Positions 28,089-36,506 of a stretch of 64,000 bases of DNA are shown one piece after another. This stretch comes from Legionella cherrii. Lineage in GTDB: Bacteria > Pseudomonadota > Gammaproteobacteria > Legionellales > Legionellaceae. Location: contig NZ_LR134173.1 in the NCBI RefSeq assembly GCF_900635815.1, forward strand, positions 3,665,542 to 3,729,541, written 5' to 3'. The notes beneath the pieces were generated by a model that saw only the letters and a list, made by a program, of their open reading frames with translations, did no database searches and was not told the origin of the DNA. The position numbers and the translations under genes were made by a program. The first letter of the stretch is position 1, and each line of letters starts with the position of its first letter.

Positions 28089-28760
28089 ATGGGTAGCATA
28101 TTTAATATGTTTGGTCCTTCACCGATAAGACCAATAGAACAACACATGCGGAAAGTACACCAATGCGCCAAGCAGCTCTACCCATTTTTTGAAGCAGTCC
28201 TAAAAAAAGATTGGACAACAGCTGATAAAATAAAAGAAAAAATAATTTCTCTCGAAAAAGAAGCTGACTTAATTAAAAGAGATTTACGTCTCCACTTACC
28301 GACTGGGCTTTTTCTCCCTGTTTCGCGTACTGATCTTCTTGAACTACTTAGTGCCCAGGATTTCATTGCGAATAAAGCGGAAGATATTGCCACACTGATT
28401 ATTAGTAGGCAAATGCTCATTCCAGAGACGCTCATTCCTATTTTTATGCCTTTTTTAAGCCGTTGCCTAGATGCATCAAAACAGGCGTGTAAAGCAATCA
28501 ATGAATTAGATGAATTGTTGGAAACAGGTTTCAGGGGCTCTGAAGTTAAGATTGTAGAAGAAATGATCTTAACCCTTTATGAGATTGAACATGACAGCGA
28601 TGAACGTCTAACAGATATTAGGCATCGTATTTTTGAAATCGAAAAAGAATTATCTGCAATTGATGCAATTTTCCTCTATAAACTGGTCCAATGGATTGAT
28701 GATTTAGCCGATGGTGCCCAACATGTGGGTAGTCGCCTTCAAATTCTAATAGCTCGGTAG
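28089..28760 (+). CDS. DUF47 (PhoU-like) family protein, TIGR00153 type
   Basis: From the ATG at 28089 the protein has 223 residues and begins MGSIFNMFGPSPIRPIEQHM, the usual DUF47 N-terminus; a codon at 27987 would add 34 residues and is rejected. It is an all-helical, charged PhoU-like protein with the EEMILTLYEIEHDSDERLTDI metal-binding helix (core EIEHDSDE). DUF47 proteins accompany and are thought to modulate Pit phosphate transporters. The pit gene begins nine bases downstream, so the two form an operon. Confidence 0.92.
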   Translation: MGSIFNMFGPSPIRPIEQHMRKVHQCAKQLYPFFEAVLKKDWTTADKIKEKIISLEKEADLIKRDLRLHLPTGLFLPVSRTDLLELLSAQDFIANKAEDIATLIISRQMLIPETLIPIFMPFLSRCLDASKQACKAINELDELLETGFRGSEVKIVEEMILTLYEIEHDSDERLTDIRHRIFEIEKELSAIDAIFLYKLVQWIDDLADGAQHVGSRLQILIAR

Positions 28761-28769
28761 TCAAATTCT

Positions 28770-30023
28770 ATGGATTATTCAATTATATATCTTGTTATAG
28801 CGGTCATCTTGTGTTTTATGATGACTTGGGGTGTTGGTGCTAATGATTTGGCCAACGTCATGAGCACAACCATGGGCTCAAAAGCAGTTACAGTGAAACA
28901 AGCGATGCTGATCGCCATAATTTTTGAATTTGCCGGCGCATTTTTAGGAGGGACAGGCGTTACCGAAACAATGCGTGATGGAATTATTAATTCCAGTCAA
29001 CTCTCAGGACAACCCTTGATCCTTATTGAGGGTATGTTGGGGGTTTTATTGGCATGCACTATATGGATGAATCTTGCGAGTTATCTTGGAGTTCCTGTGT
29101 CGATTACCAATGCATTGGTAGGTTCCATGGTCGGTTTTGGCACCATAGTATTAGGACCTCAAGCAATTCATTGGAATCAAGTAAGTCGCATCGCCATAAG
29201 CTGGGTCACTTCTCCCATGATTTCAGGAATCACCGCTTTTATATTATTTACCAGCATTCAACAAACTATTTTTGTCAAAAGTAACCCTTTAACTAAAGCG
29301 AAATTATATATTCCTATTTACCTTTTTCTTATCGGCTCTATTTTATCTTTTATCACGGTATTTAAGGGACTCAATCATTTCCATATTCACCTGAATTTTA
29401 AACAAAATCTAGCGGTAACCTTAGCAACCAGCATCATTATTACGATTATAGGGATGATCTTTATTAAACGTATTCCCGAACATCATAGAATAAGACGTAG
29501 AGAACGTTTCATCCAAGTTGAAAAGTATTTTGCTGTACTTATGGCAATGACTGCATGTGCAATGGCTTTCGCCCATGGTTCCAACGATGTAGCGTTAGCC
29601 GTGGGCCCCCTCTCAATCATCCATAGTTTGGTTATGGATTCACATCAAACTTTTAATGCCAATAATTATCCAGCGTGGATTATATTGTTAGGTGTCGTTG
29701 GTGTGGTAACTGGACTGCTGATGTATGGAAGAAAAGTAATTGAAACCGTAGGTAGTGCCATCACGGCGCTTACACCCAGCCGTGCCTTTGCAGCAACTCT
29801 TTCTGCGGCAACAACCGTTGTCGTTGCCACAAGCACAGGAATTCCAGTTTCCGCAACCCAAACATTAGTGGGAGCCGTTCTTGGGGTTGGTCTGGCACGA
29901 GGTATCGGTGCATTAAATCTGATTGTAATTCGCAACATCTTTATGTCATGGGTTCTGACTTTGCCTGCGGCGTCCATTTTAACGATTTTAGCCTATAAAT
30001 TATTGCATTTTTTCTTGGGTTAA
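28770..30023 (+). CDS. pit: PiT family inorganic phosphate transporter
   Basis: A 417-residue PiT (PHO4) transporter with ten or more helices. The duplicated signature is present in both halves: GANDLANVMSTTMGSKAV near residue 23 and AHGSNDVALAVGPLS near 268. Late helices carry GIPVSATQTLVGAVLGVG. It imports phosphate, probably as a metal-phosphate complex with a cation. The preceding DUF47 gene is a likely partner. A 12-bp hairpin follows 60 bases after the stop. Confidence 0.94.
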   Translation: MDYSIIYLVIAVILCFMMTWGVGANDLANVMSTTMGSKAVTVKQAMLIAIIFEFAGAFLGGTGVTETMRDGIINSSQLSGQPLILIEGMLGVLLACTIWMNLASYLGVPVSITNALVGSMVGFGTIVLGPQAIHWNQVSRIAISWVTSPMISGITAFILFTSIQQTIFVKSNPLTKAKLYIPIYLFLIGSILSFITVFKGLNHFHIHLNFKQNLAVTLATSIIITIIGMIFIKRIPEHHRIRRRERFIQVEKYFAVLMAMTACAMAFAHGSNDVALAVGPLSIIHSLVMDSHQTFNANNYPAWIILLGVVGVVTGLLMYGRKVIETVGSAITALTPSRAFAATLSAATTVVVATSTGIPVSATQTLVGAVLGVGLARGIGALNLIVIRNIFMSWVLTLPAASILTILAYKLLHFFLG

Positions 30024-30083
30024 AAACTCATTTATTCCCTCATAAGACCGTCATCCTAGGTAGTTTACGATGATGGCTCTCCT

Positions 30084-30112
30084 GGAAAGAGCATCCTACT
30101 GATGCTCTTTCC
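30084..30112. terminator. Strong 12-bp hairpin downstream of pit
   Basis: GGAAAGAGCATC at 30084-30095 pairs perfectly with GATGCTCTTTCC at 30101-30112 around a CTACT loop. No T run follows on either strand, so terminator function is inferred from position alone; it may instead stabilise the pit message. Confidence 0.5.
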
Positions 30113-30218
30113 ACACCATTGCGATTTTTCACTACGTACGGAATGTGTCATGGCGATCAATGGCGTCGCTTTAAGAATTTTGAGGCAAGAGGTATAGACG
30201 CTAAGCGGTGCATTGTAG

Positions 30219-30246
30219 CCCGGATTAAAAAGAGTCGTTATCCGGG
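30219..30246. repeat. CCCGGAT palindrome
   Basis: CCCGGAT at 30219-30225 and ATCCGGG at 30240-30246 form a 7-bp inverted repeat preceded by TAG, resembling the TAGCCTGGGT repeats elsewhere in the window. Confidence 0.45.
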
Positions 30247-30295
30247 ACTGAGCATACATCCCTAGTATGGGACGGTATGGCTAGATGATAAAAGC

Positions 30296-30481
30296 TTAAA
30301 ACTCTTCCCAAATTTCACCTTTTTCATTCTTATAATCTTTATTATCACGCATTAGAGAAATACGTTTGTGCTTATTAATTTCTTTAATTTGTGATGCGGA
30401 CTTATCATGAGTTGCATCAAATTCAAATAAAAATTTGTCATAAGGACTTACATAGGCTTTATCTATATCATTTGAGTTCAT
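30296..30481 (-). CDS. Small conserved charged protein (CBU_0585-like)
   Basis: A 61-residue, highly charged protein. The N-terminal NDIDKAYVSPYDKFLFEFDATHDKSASQ segment, here identified by its core SPYDKFLFEFD, and the following KEINKHKRISLMRD look like a small family of Coxiella/Legionella-type gammaproteobacteria (recalled as CBU_0585 family). It lacks signal peptide, cysteines and membrane segments. Function unknown. It is divergent from the adenosine deaminase gene; the 97-bp gap between them probably holds both promoters. Confidence 0.65.
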   Translation of the reverse strand: MNSNDIDKAYVSPYDKFLFEFDATHDKSASQIKEINKHKRISLMRDNKDYKNEKGEIWEEF

Positions 30482-30578
30482 AACTAATCCAAAATAACTT
30501 TAATTTAAACCAACTATTTTATAGCTTTTTCATCTAAGTTACCATTATTCTTACTTTAAAAGAATTAGAGGCGAAAAG

Positions 30579-31553
30579 ATGAGTGTAAAAAAAGCAGAGT
30601 TACATGTTCATTTGGAAGGATCTATCACTCCTGAATTAGCAGCAAAGCTGGCTGCGCGCAATAAATTGATACTCCCTCAAGGCCTAGTCGCTCCTGACGG
30701 GAAAAGCTATTTATCCAAAGACTTTCTCGATTTTTTAAAAGTATATGATACGCTTGCATCCGTCATTCGATATCCTCAGGATTATTATGATATTACTTTA
30801 GATTACTTACGTGCTCGTGCTCAAGAAAATGCAATCTATGTAGAGATGATGTATTCCCCTGATCATGCTGAACTCGCCAGTAAAATCCCTTCCGCAGAAC
30901 ATTTAGCAGCGATTCAACAAGCAATTGATGATGCTAAGGAACAATTCGATATCATAGGACGGATTTTAATTACTGCTGTTCGACATTTTGGTGTTGAAGC
31001 AGTAGAACGAGTCGCCAAACAAGCCCATAAAGATAAATTTCCCTGCGTCACCGGATTTGGTTTAGGTGGTGATGAAGCAAAATTCCCTCCTAAATTATTT
31101 AGCAAGGCATACCACATTGCTGCTGATGCGGGTTTACAGTGTACAGTCCATGCTGGTGAATTTGCGCCTGCAAGCGGGATGGTCGAAGCGATGGAAAATC
31201 TACCGATAAAACGCATAGGACATGGTGTCAATTCAATTTATTCACCAGAAACCATGGCTATGGTAAAGGATAGGGATATTACTCTGGAAGTTTGTCCTAC
31301 TAGTAATATCTTTTTGGGATTGTTTAAGAATATGAACGAACATCCTTTTCCTAAATTTTATGATGCAGGAATAAAAGTCAGCATCAGTTCAGATGATCCT
31401 CCTTTTATGAGTACTACATTGGGTCAGGAGTACCAGCGAGTACAAAACTCCTACGGCTATAGTGATGAGATAATGAATTCTATTACTCGTATGGCGATAG
31501 ACGCTGCTTTTGTTGATGAGCAAACTAAAGCAGCGCTTTTGGCGAAAATTTAA
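30579..31553 (+). CDS. add: Adenosine deaminase family protein
   Basis: A 324-residue zinc amidohydrolase of the adenosine/adenine deaminase family. Zinc ligands are in ELHVHLEGS at the N-terminus, in CTVHAGE near residue 190 (with the catalytic Glu), the IGHGVN motif follows near 212, and the metal-binding Asp is in SISSDDPPF near 270. Adenosine deamination to inosine is the likeliest activity; adenine deaminases share most of these motifs, so the base/nucleoside choice is not certain. AGAGGCG precedes the ATG. A terminator-like hairpin with a T run follows. Confidence 0.88.
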   Translation: MSVKKAELHVHLEGSITPELAAKLAARNKLILPQGLVAPDGKSYLSKDFLDFLKVYDTLASVIRYPQDYYDITLDYLRARAQENAIYVEMMYSPDHAELASKIPSAEHLAAIQQAIDDAKEQFDIIGRILITAVRHFGVEAVERVAKQAHKDKFPCVTGFGLGGDEAKFPPKLFSKAYHIAADAGLQCTVHAGEFAPASGMVEAMENLPIKRIGHGVNSIYSPETMAMVKDRDITLEVCPTSNIFLGLFKNMNEHPFPKFYDAGIKVSISSDDPPFMSTTLGQEYQRVQNSYGYSDEIMNSITRMAIDAAFVDEQTKAALLAKI

Positions 31554-31567
31554 TAATCAACCTTAAA

Positions 31568-31628
31568 GTGAGGTAGCCTGGTAGCGTCAAAACCGCCAGG
31601 TCCTCATCACTCATTAAAATTTTTTTTT
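31568..31628 (+). terminator. Terminator after add
   Basis: GTGAGG/CCTCA outer pairs and CCTGG (31577-31581)/CCAGG (31596-31600) inner pairs form an interrupted hairpin, followed by a run of T at about 31620-31628. The inner stem resembles the dispersed TAGCCTGG repeat. Confidence 0.5.
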
Positions 31629-31676
31629 AAATTTCTTTATAGACTAAAATAAATAATAAATAGATAAGGAAATCTG

Positions 31677-32390
31677 ATGCCTATTATATTATTTTGGGTG
31701 TGCTCTTTGTGCTCTTTTCATCTGCTTGCTCAATCAATTCTCATTGGCACATCAGACTATGGTCCACCCTTTGAAATCGCCGTAAAAGATAAAGCTCATT
31801 TTTATGGCTTTGAAATTGATCTGATGAGGGAAATTTGCCAACGCGCCGAACTTGACTGTCATTTCAAAATTTTTAACTTCAATGATTTATTTAATGAAAT
31901 GCAAAGTAACCAGATTGACTTGGCCGTAGGAACAATCGCGATAACCCCGGATCGACAAAAAGCTTTTCTTTTCAGTCTTCCCTATCTTATAGGCGGAGGC
32001 CAATATGCAACGAAAAGCTCAAGTCCAATTAAAACGATTAGAGATATTCAGGGAAAATCCGTCGGCATAGAAAGGGGAACCATTTTTAAAGCCTGGATTG
32101 CTTCACAATTTGGTGATGCAGTTCAAGTTAAGGAATATGATACTTTGGCAGACGTATTACAAGCCCTTGATGACAATCATGTCGATGCCGTTTTGCTTGA
32201 TAGTGGCGCAGTTGAATATTGGACTGCTAATAGCAGTGACCTTTTGAAATCAGTTGGCGAGCCCATGGGGGCCGGATATGGTATTATGGCGAATAAAAAT
32301 AATGATGCGCTTATTGCCACTATTAACAAATATCTTCTTGAATTGGAAAATGATGGAACTTATTTAAAAATATACCGGCGTTATTTTTAA
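31677..32390 (+). CDS. Periplasmic solute-binding protein, family 3 (amino acid type)
   Basis: A 237-residue exported binding protein. Residues 1-19 are a signal peptide (hydrophobic, ending LLAQS). The mature part has the family 3 pattern: ILIGTSDYGPPFEI, YGFEIDLMREIC near residue 42, DLAVGTIAITPDRQKAFLFS near 80 (ligand-binding Arg of TPDR), SVGIERGTIF, and VDAVLLDSG near 175. Such proteins deliver amino acids, often arginine or glutamine, to ABC transporters. No permease or ATPase gene is adjacent, so it is an orphan binding protein. Confidence 0.88.
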   Translation: MPIILFWVCSLCSFHLLAQSILIGTSDYGPPFEIAVKDKAHFYGFEIDLMREICQRAELDCHFKIFNFNDLFNEMQSNQIDLAVGTIAITPDRQKAFLFSLPYLIGGGQYATKSSSPIKTIRDIQGKSVGIERGTIFKAWIASQFGDAVQVKEYDTLADVLQALDDNHVDAVLLDSGAVEYWTANSSDLLKSVGEPMGAGYGIMANKNNDALIATINKYLLELENDGTYLKIYRRYF

Positions 32391-32429
32391 ACCATAAATA
32401 TTCCGAAATCAATAAAACTCTAATTAAGG

Positions 32430-32885
32430 CTAATCATTTCGATGCATCTCACCCAGAAGTTGCTCAATATAACGCCTGCAAGTCAATGGGTTATGTAAAA
32501 AATTAATGATGCGACGCGTACCGCCAGTACCTGTAATAGATACCATGCCATAACTTAAAATGCTTCCCAAGATTGATTGGCGGATGTCGATTGCTTCAAT
32601 TTTGCTTAATGGGATATCGATTGTTTGCCTTACAATAACTCCAGTGCGAATAATCACTTGATTTCGCTTAATGGTAATGGAAGAAAAATAATAGGTCATC
32701 CATGTCATCCCAACCCATAATAAGGCTAAGGCAGCCAAACCATATCCAATCTTACGAATGAAATCTACCTCTACATAATAAACAATTGCCAAAGCAGCAC
32801 ATAAACATAGGAATGGGTACAAAAATATTATCCAATGCATTCGGGTAAAAAAAATAACATTATTATCGTATGGCTTCTCGAACAT
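32430..32885 (-). CDS. PH domain (bPH_2, YdbS-like) membrane protein
   Basis: A 151-residue protein with two hydrophobic helices at ~17-60 (HWIIFLYPFLCLCAALAIVYY part, then IGYGLAALALLWVGMTWM part) followed by a bacterial PH-like domain. The motifs TIKRNQVIIRTGVIVRQTIDIPLSKIEAIDI (core IPLSKIEAIDI) and GSILSYGMVSITGTGG are typical of DUF304/bPH_2 proteins. Function is unknown; members are inner-membrane proteins with a cytosolic beta domain. It is divergent from dciA. Confidence 0.85.
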   Translation of the reverse strand: MFEKPYDNNVIFFTRMHWIIFLYPFLCLCAALAIVYYVEVDFIRKIGYGLAALALLWVGMTWMTYYFSSITIKRNQVIIRTGVIVRQTIDIPLSKIEAIDIRQSILGSILSYGMVSITGTGGTRRIINFLHNPLTCRRYIEQLLGEMHRND

Positions 32886-33013
32886 TGATTCACCTATAAT
32901 ACTAAATGGTCTACTAAAAAATTATAATATTGTATTTAACTCAAATTTGCTATTCTATACTTTGCTCGAAGTATATACTAACGTTTAGTCCATATTTTTC
33001 ATAAAAATAAAAA

Positions 33014-33436
33014 ATGCGTTCCATCAACCGTTGCCTTAACAAACAACTCGCCGACATATGTCAACGCTCTGTTCAATTAGAAGAGCTTTCAGATAAAGTC
33101 AGGCAAATGCTTCCTGATTCCTTAGCAAATGCATGTCATGTTGGGAGTTTTAATAAAGGTTGTTTGCTATTAACAACTACTGATGCGGCCTGGGCATCCC
33201 AATTACGTTACGCTATTCCTGAATTGCGCGATAAATTACGCAAAGAGGGAGGCATGTATCAACTTTCTTCGATTAAAATAGCTGTTATTGAATCAATCAC
33301 TCAATATGAAAAGCCAACCCCCACTTCAAAGCATGTATTATCTGAAAAAGCGAAAGAAATTATTATTAGTGAAAGCCAACAGTGTAATTATGAACCTTTG
33401 CAAAAAGCTTTATTGCATTTAGCTGATAGTGAATAA
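33014..33436 (+). CDS. dciA: DciA family (DUF721) replicative helicase loader
   Basis: A 140-residue DUF721 protein. The N-terminal helical part is followed by the conserved core HVGSFNKGCLLLTTTDAAWASQLRYAIPELRDKL (here cited by GCLLLTTTDAAWASQLRY, residues ~50-75), which forms the KH-like domain of DciA. In bacteria lacking DnaC or DnaI, DciA loads the replicative helicase DnaB at the origin; this is family knowledge. A dispersed palindromic repeat begins three bases after the stop. Confidence 0.85.
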   Translation: MRSINRCLNKQLADICQRSVQLEELSDKVRQMLPDSLANACHVGSFNKGCLLLTTTDAAWASQLRYAIPELRDKLRKEGGMYQLSSIKIAVIESITQYEKPTPTSKHVLSEKAKEIIISESQQCNYEPLQKALLHLADSE

Positions 33437-33438
33437 TA

Positions 33439-33468
33439 AGCCTGGGTGCAGCAAGGCGAACCCCAGGG
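33439..33468. repeat. Dispersed AGCCTGGGTG repeat after dciA
   Basis: AGCCTGGGTG at the left and CCCCAGGG at the right form a short palindrome like the copies at 755-781, 12558-12588 and 36470-36498. It begins immediately after the dciA stop codon. Confidence 0.6.
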
Positions 33469-33525
33469 TTAATGAAAGTCAAAGTTTTCCCGGTCTCCGC
33501 TTCGTTGACCAAAGGCTCTAAAAAT

Positions 33526-33945
33526 CTATGGGTTTGTTTCTGTGAGCGCTGTTGCAAAACGCCGGGCTACCCACTCTGAACCAAGGTATGCAAAGCAGTC
33601 GTTTAAATAATCAGTTAACTCCTCTTCTTCAATCATATGTTCTTGACCAGGAGGTTCTACATCATGGTGAAAATAAGTTCCAAAATAGCGCAGAGAAAAA
33701 TCAACATAGTCTCGTGTATGAAGAATAAATGCATGCCATACTTCATCAAGAATAAGTAATGGGCCAAAAAGATAGGTCTTCTTGTCTTGTTTTGCTCTTT
33801 GCGCATTCAACCACATCCATGCGATTAAATCGGTAAATAAGACCTTACCTTCTTGCTCAGAAAACTCAGGATGATGATGGCAAAAATAATCTACTACTAC
33901 CTGATTTTTATACTCAAGCAAATTCAATAAATCAACAAGGTTCAT
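33526..33945 (-). CDS. GRDP-like (glycine-rich domain-containing) protein of unknown function
   Basis: A 139-residue protein starting at the ATG at 33945; a GTG three codons earlier at 33954 is less likely because the ATG overlaps the stop of the upstream peptide gene as ATGA. The core LILDEVWHAFILHTRDYVDFSLRYFG followed by YFHHDVEPPG matches the GRDP-like pattern (Asp-x-x-Trp-His ... Tyr ... Cys/Ser ... His-His-x-x-Pro), cited here by DEVWHAFILHT. The conserved Asp, Trp and His residues suggest a binding or catalytic pocket, possibly metal dependent; no activity is known. It is co-transcribed with the Cys-Cys-Gly peptide. Confidence 0.75.
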   Translation of the reverse strand: MNLVDLLNLLEYKNQVVVDYFCHHHPEFSEQEGKVLFTDLIAWMWLNAQRAKQDKKTYLFGPLLILDEVWHAFILHTRDYVDFSLRYFGTYFHHDVEPPGQEHMIEEEELTDYLNDCFAYLGSEWVARRFATALTETNP

Positions 33946-34022
33946 CCACAACACGCTTTTTTAGTACTTGGTTTTTGTGTTACATAACGCACAATACGAC
34001 AGATCATTTCTTCTTTAGTCAT
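33942..34022 (-). CDS. 26-residue peptide with C-terminal Cys-Cys-Gly
   Basis: A very small frame read directly from the minus strand: MTKEEMICRIVRYVTQKP followed by STKKACCG and TGA. GGAG lies six bases before the ATG at 34022 (a second ATG directly upstream at 34025 is closer to it). The stop TGA overlaps the start ATG of the GRDP-like gene in the classic ATGA arrangement, which is strong evidence that it is translated and coupled. The peptide has a charged N-terminal helix, a single Cys8 and a terminal KACCG. This looks like a leader-plus-core layout or a small metal/thiol carrier; I know no characterised homologue. Confidence 0.6.
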   Translation of the reverse strand: MTKEEMICRIVRYVTQKPSTKKACCG

Positions 34023-34189
34023 CATTATCTCCACAATTAGTTACAAATAAAAACGGTGCAGACAGTCTAACCAATGTTCACAATGGAAGCAATTTAATTA
34101 TTATTTTCTTGCTTGTTGCAAATTCTTAAGTTCAATTAAATCATCAGCTTAGACTCATCCTGAAAATTCAGGATGAGCGATATTAAGAT

Positions 34190-36226
34190 TTACCAAATCA
34201 CACAACGATTTTTATTCACCATTGGACTATCATTGGGGATATGAAAAGCTTCCTCAAATTGAGGCATATTAGCCAAGCTTCCATTTACTCTATATTTTGC
34301 GGGTGGATGAGGATCCGTAGTTACTTGATTACGTAGTTGTTGGGGACGAATATTCATGGCCCATACATGTGCTGTTGCGATAAAAAACTGTTGATCTGGT
34401 GTCAAACCATGAATCGTAGGTGCATTTTTATATTCTTTTGAATGCTTAAAAGCTCTATAGGCTAGTGTAATACCTCCTAAATCAGCAGTAGCCTCTCCTA
34501 CAACCAGTTTTCCTTGTACATGCAAATTGTCATCCACAACATATTGTGAAAATTGATTTACAATGCATTGGGTTGCTTTTTTGAATTTTTCTAAATCACT
34601 CGGAGTCCACCAATTTTTCAAATTACCATGCCCATCAAATTGTGCCCCTTGATCATCAAAACCATGGGTCATTTCATGTCCCATGACAAAACCAATTGCT
34701 CCATAATTTATTGCTGCAGGTGCTTTAGGATCAAAAAACGGCGACTGGAGAATTCCTGCCGGAATATTTAAATTATTCATTGAGGGGTCATAATATGCAT
34801 TAATAGTTTGTGGCGTCATGACCCACTCTGTTCTATCTATAGGTTTACCAATTTTATTTAGATCACGCTGAGTTAAAAACTCATTGGCTTTAATCACATT
34901 CAATACATAGGGACCTCTGTTTACTTCCAATTTGGAATAGTCCCACCATTTGGAAGGATAGCCAACACGCTCTTCCATCAGATCGAGTTTTTTCAATGCG
35001 GCTTTCCGAGTAGCGGGGGTCATCCAAGATAAGGTACTTATATCTTCACGTAAAACTTCGCGAATATTTTTGAGAATATCTAAAGCTTGTTTCTTGTCTT
35101 CTGGAGAAAAATACCGAGCCACATACATTTTACCTATAGCAAAACCTAATGCACTATTTTCTGTACTAACTACTCTTTTCCATCGAGGCAATATTTTCTC
35201 AGCACCTGTCAAAACAGCGACCATTTTAAAATTTTGATCGACAAAAGGTTTTGATAAGTAGGCAGCAAATGCATCGATTAAATGCCAACGAAGATAAATT
35301 TTCCAATCATCTAGAGAAATCGTTTTTAATTGGGTATTCATATCCTTAAAAAATTCTGGCATTGCTAGATTAATGCTTTTAATCTGAGCTTGTCCCATTG
35401 TTGAAAAATAGGCGGGCCATGAAAAATCGGGGGTTATTTTGCTGAGTTGTGCTCTATCCATAATATGATAAATCGCATGGGGATCACGTTGATCTACTTG
35501 CGACATAGAAACCTTAGCCATTTGCGTTTCTAATTTCATCACTGTATTGGCTTCCATTGCTGCTTTATCAGGAGCATCACCTAATAATTCAAACATCTTG
35601 GCAATGTGGTTGACATAGGCTTCACGAATTAGTTTAAACTTAGCATCTTCTTTTAAATAATAATCACGGTCAGGCAAACCTAGTCCACCTTGTGTAGCTG
35701 CACCAATCATCTTTTCACTGTTTTTAAAATCTTGCATGCTCCCAAAATTGAAAAATACATCGACACCAATTTGATGCAAGTGCGCTATTTCATTTTGCAG
35801 ATCGGTTAAACTGTTTAATTGGCTAATGCGATCGAACTCCGGCTGGAGAGGTTTAATACCCAATTGATTAATACTCTGTTCATCCATCCCACTATAATAA
35901 AAATCACCCACTTTTTGTTCTATGCTGCCTGGTTTGGCTTTGGTATTTTCTGAGGCTTTGATTAACATTTGATGAATGATATTTTGGACTCTTTCACTAA
36001 TGATGTTAAAGCTTCCCCAACTTGAATAGTCAGCTGGAATTGGATTGTTTTTTTGCCAGTTACCATTAGCATAAGAATAAAAATTCTTTGCTGGCGAAAT
36101 ATTAGTATCCAACCAATTGATGTGAACTGCGTCTTCAGCAGTAGTTTTTTGTGGTTCTGTACCTACAGGATATATTGATGAACTGCACAACAAAGCAAAA
36201 GTAAAAAGGCCCATATTAAGTTTCAT
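34190..36226 (-). CDS. M13 family zinc metallopeptidase (PepO/neprilysin-like), exported
   Basis: A 678-residue endopeptidase; the ATG at 36226 with AAGGAG upstream is preferred to one seven codons earlier. A signal peptide (~1-20, ending SSIYPVG-like) precedes the mature enzyme. M13 signatures are present: NAYYDPSMNNLNIPAGIL (core NAYYDP), zinc motif HEMTH in VMGHEMTHGFDDQGAQFD, the third ligand Glu in GEATADLGG, and the conserved VNGSLANMPQFEEAF region. The C-terminal CVIW is the family's conserved Cys-x-x-Trp ending. It cleaves peptides, probably in the periplasm or outside. The gene stands alone. Confidence 0.93.
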   Translation of the reverse strand: MKLNMGLFTFALLCSSSIYPVGTEPQKTTAEDAVHINWLDTNISPAKNFYSYANGNWQKNNPIPADYSSWGSFNIISERVQNIIHQMLIKASENTKAKPGSIEQKVGDFYYSGMDEQSINQLGIKPLQPEFDRISQLNSLTDLQNEIAHLHQIGVDVFFNFGSMQDFKNSEKMIGAATQGGLGLPDRDYYLKEDAKFKLIREAYVNHIAKMFELLGDAPDKAAMEANTVMKLETQMAKVSMSQVDQRDPHAIYHIMDRAQLSKITPDFSWPAYFSTMGQAQIKSINLAMPEFFKDMNTQLKTISLDDWKIYLRWHLIDAFAAYLSKPFVDQNFKMVAVLTGAEKILPRWKRVVSTENSALGFAIGKMYVARYFSPEDKKQALDILKNIREVLREDISTLSWMTPATRKAALKKLDLMEERVGYPSKWWDYSKLEVNRGPYVLNVIKANEFLTQRDLNKIGKPIDRTEWVMTPQTINAYYDPSMNNLNIPAGILQSPFFDPKAPAAINYGAIGFVMGHEMTHGFDDQGAQFDGHGNLKNWWTPSDLEKFKKATQCIVNQFSQYVVDDNLHVQGKLVVGEATADLGGITLAYRAFKHSKEYKNAPTIHGLTPDQQFFIATAHVWAMNIRPQQLRNQVTTDPHPPAKYRVNGSLANMPQFEEAFHIPNDSPMVNKNRCVIW

Positions 36227-36469
36227 GCCACAACGCTCCTTTGCCAATCTTTATGTTAATTCATTAAGAATGAGAATAAAATGTAGCACAGATGGAGACA
36301 AAATCATAACTAGGAAAGGGAGTTGCGCGATATTATCATGAGTCTTAATGTGGCTTTGTTTTCTGCAAAAGCCAAGCGCCAGGTTAATGTTTACTCGAAC
36401 GGTTGGATTTGAGGGCAGATGATGCCAAATATAACTTCTCTGTTAAGGGGCTAAGCCATTACTGTTTCA

Positions 36470-36498
36470 CCTGGGTTTCGATTTGGTCTCCACCCAGG
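36470..36498. repeat. Dispersed CCTGGGT palindrome downstream of lpxC
   Basis: CCTGGGT at 36470-36476 and ACCCAGG at 36492-36498, 7 bp each, lie 9 bases beyond the lpxC stop codon. It is the same inverted repeat as at 755-781 and may end the division-cluster transcript, although no T run follows. Confidence 0.6.
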
Positions 36499-36506
36499 CT
36501 GCCTTG

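Noticed and set aside
34190..34205. C-terminal CVIW of the M13 peptidase looks like a CaaX prenylation box, which some Legionella effectors carry
   Set aside because: Neprilysin-family (M13) enzymes conserve a Cys-x-x-Trp C-terminus as part of the fold, and the protein has a signal peptide, so host prenylation is not supported.
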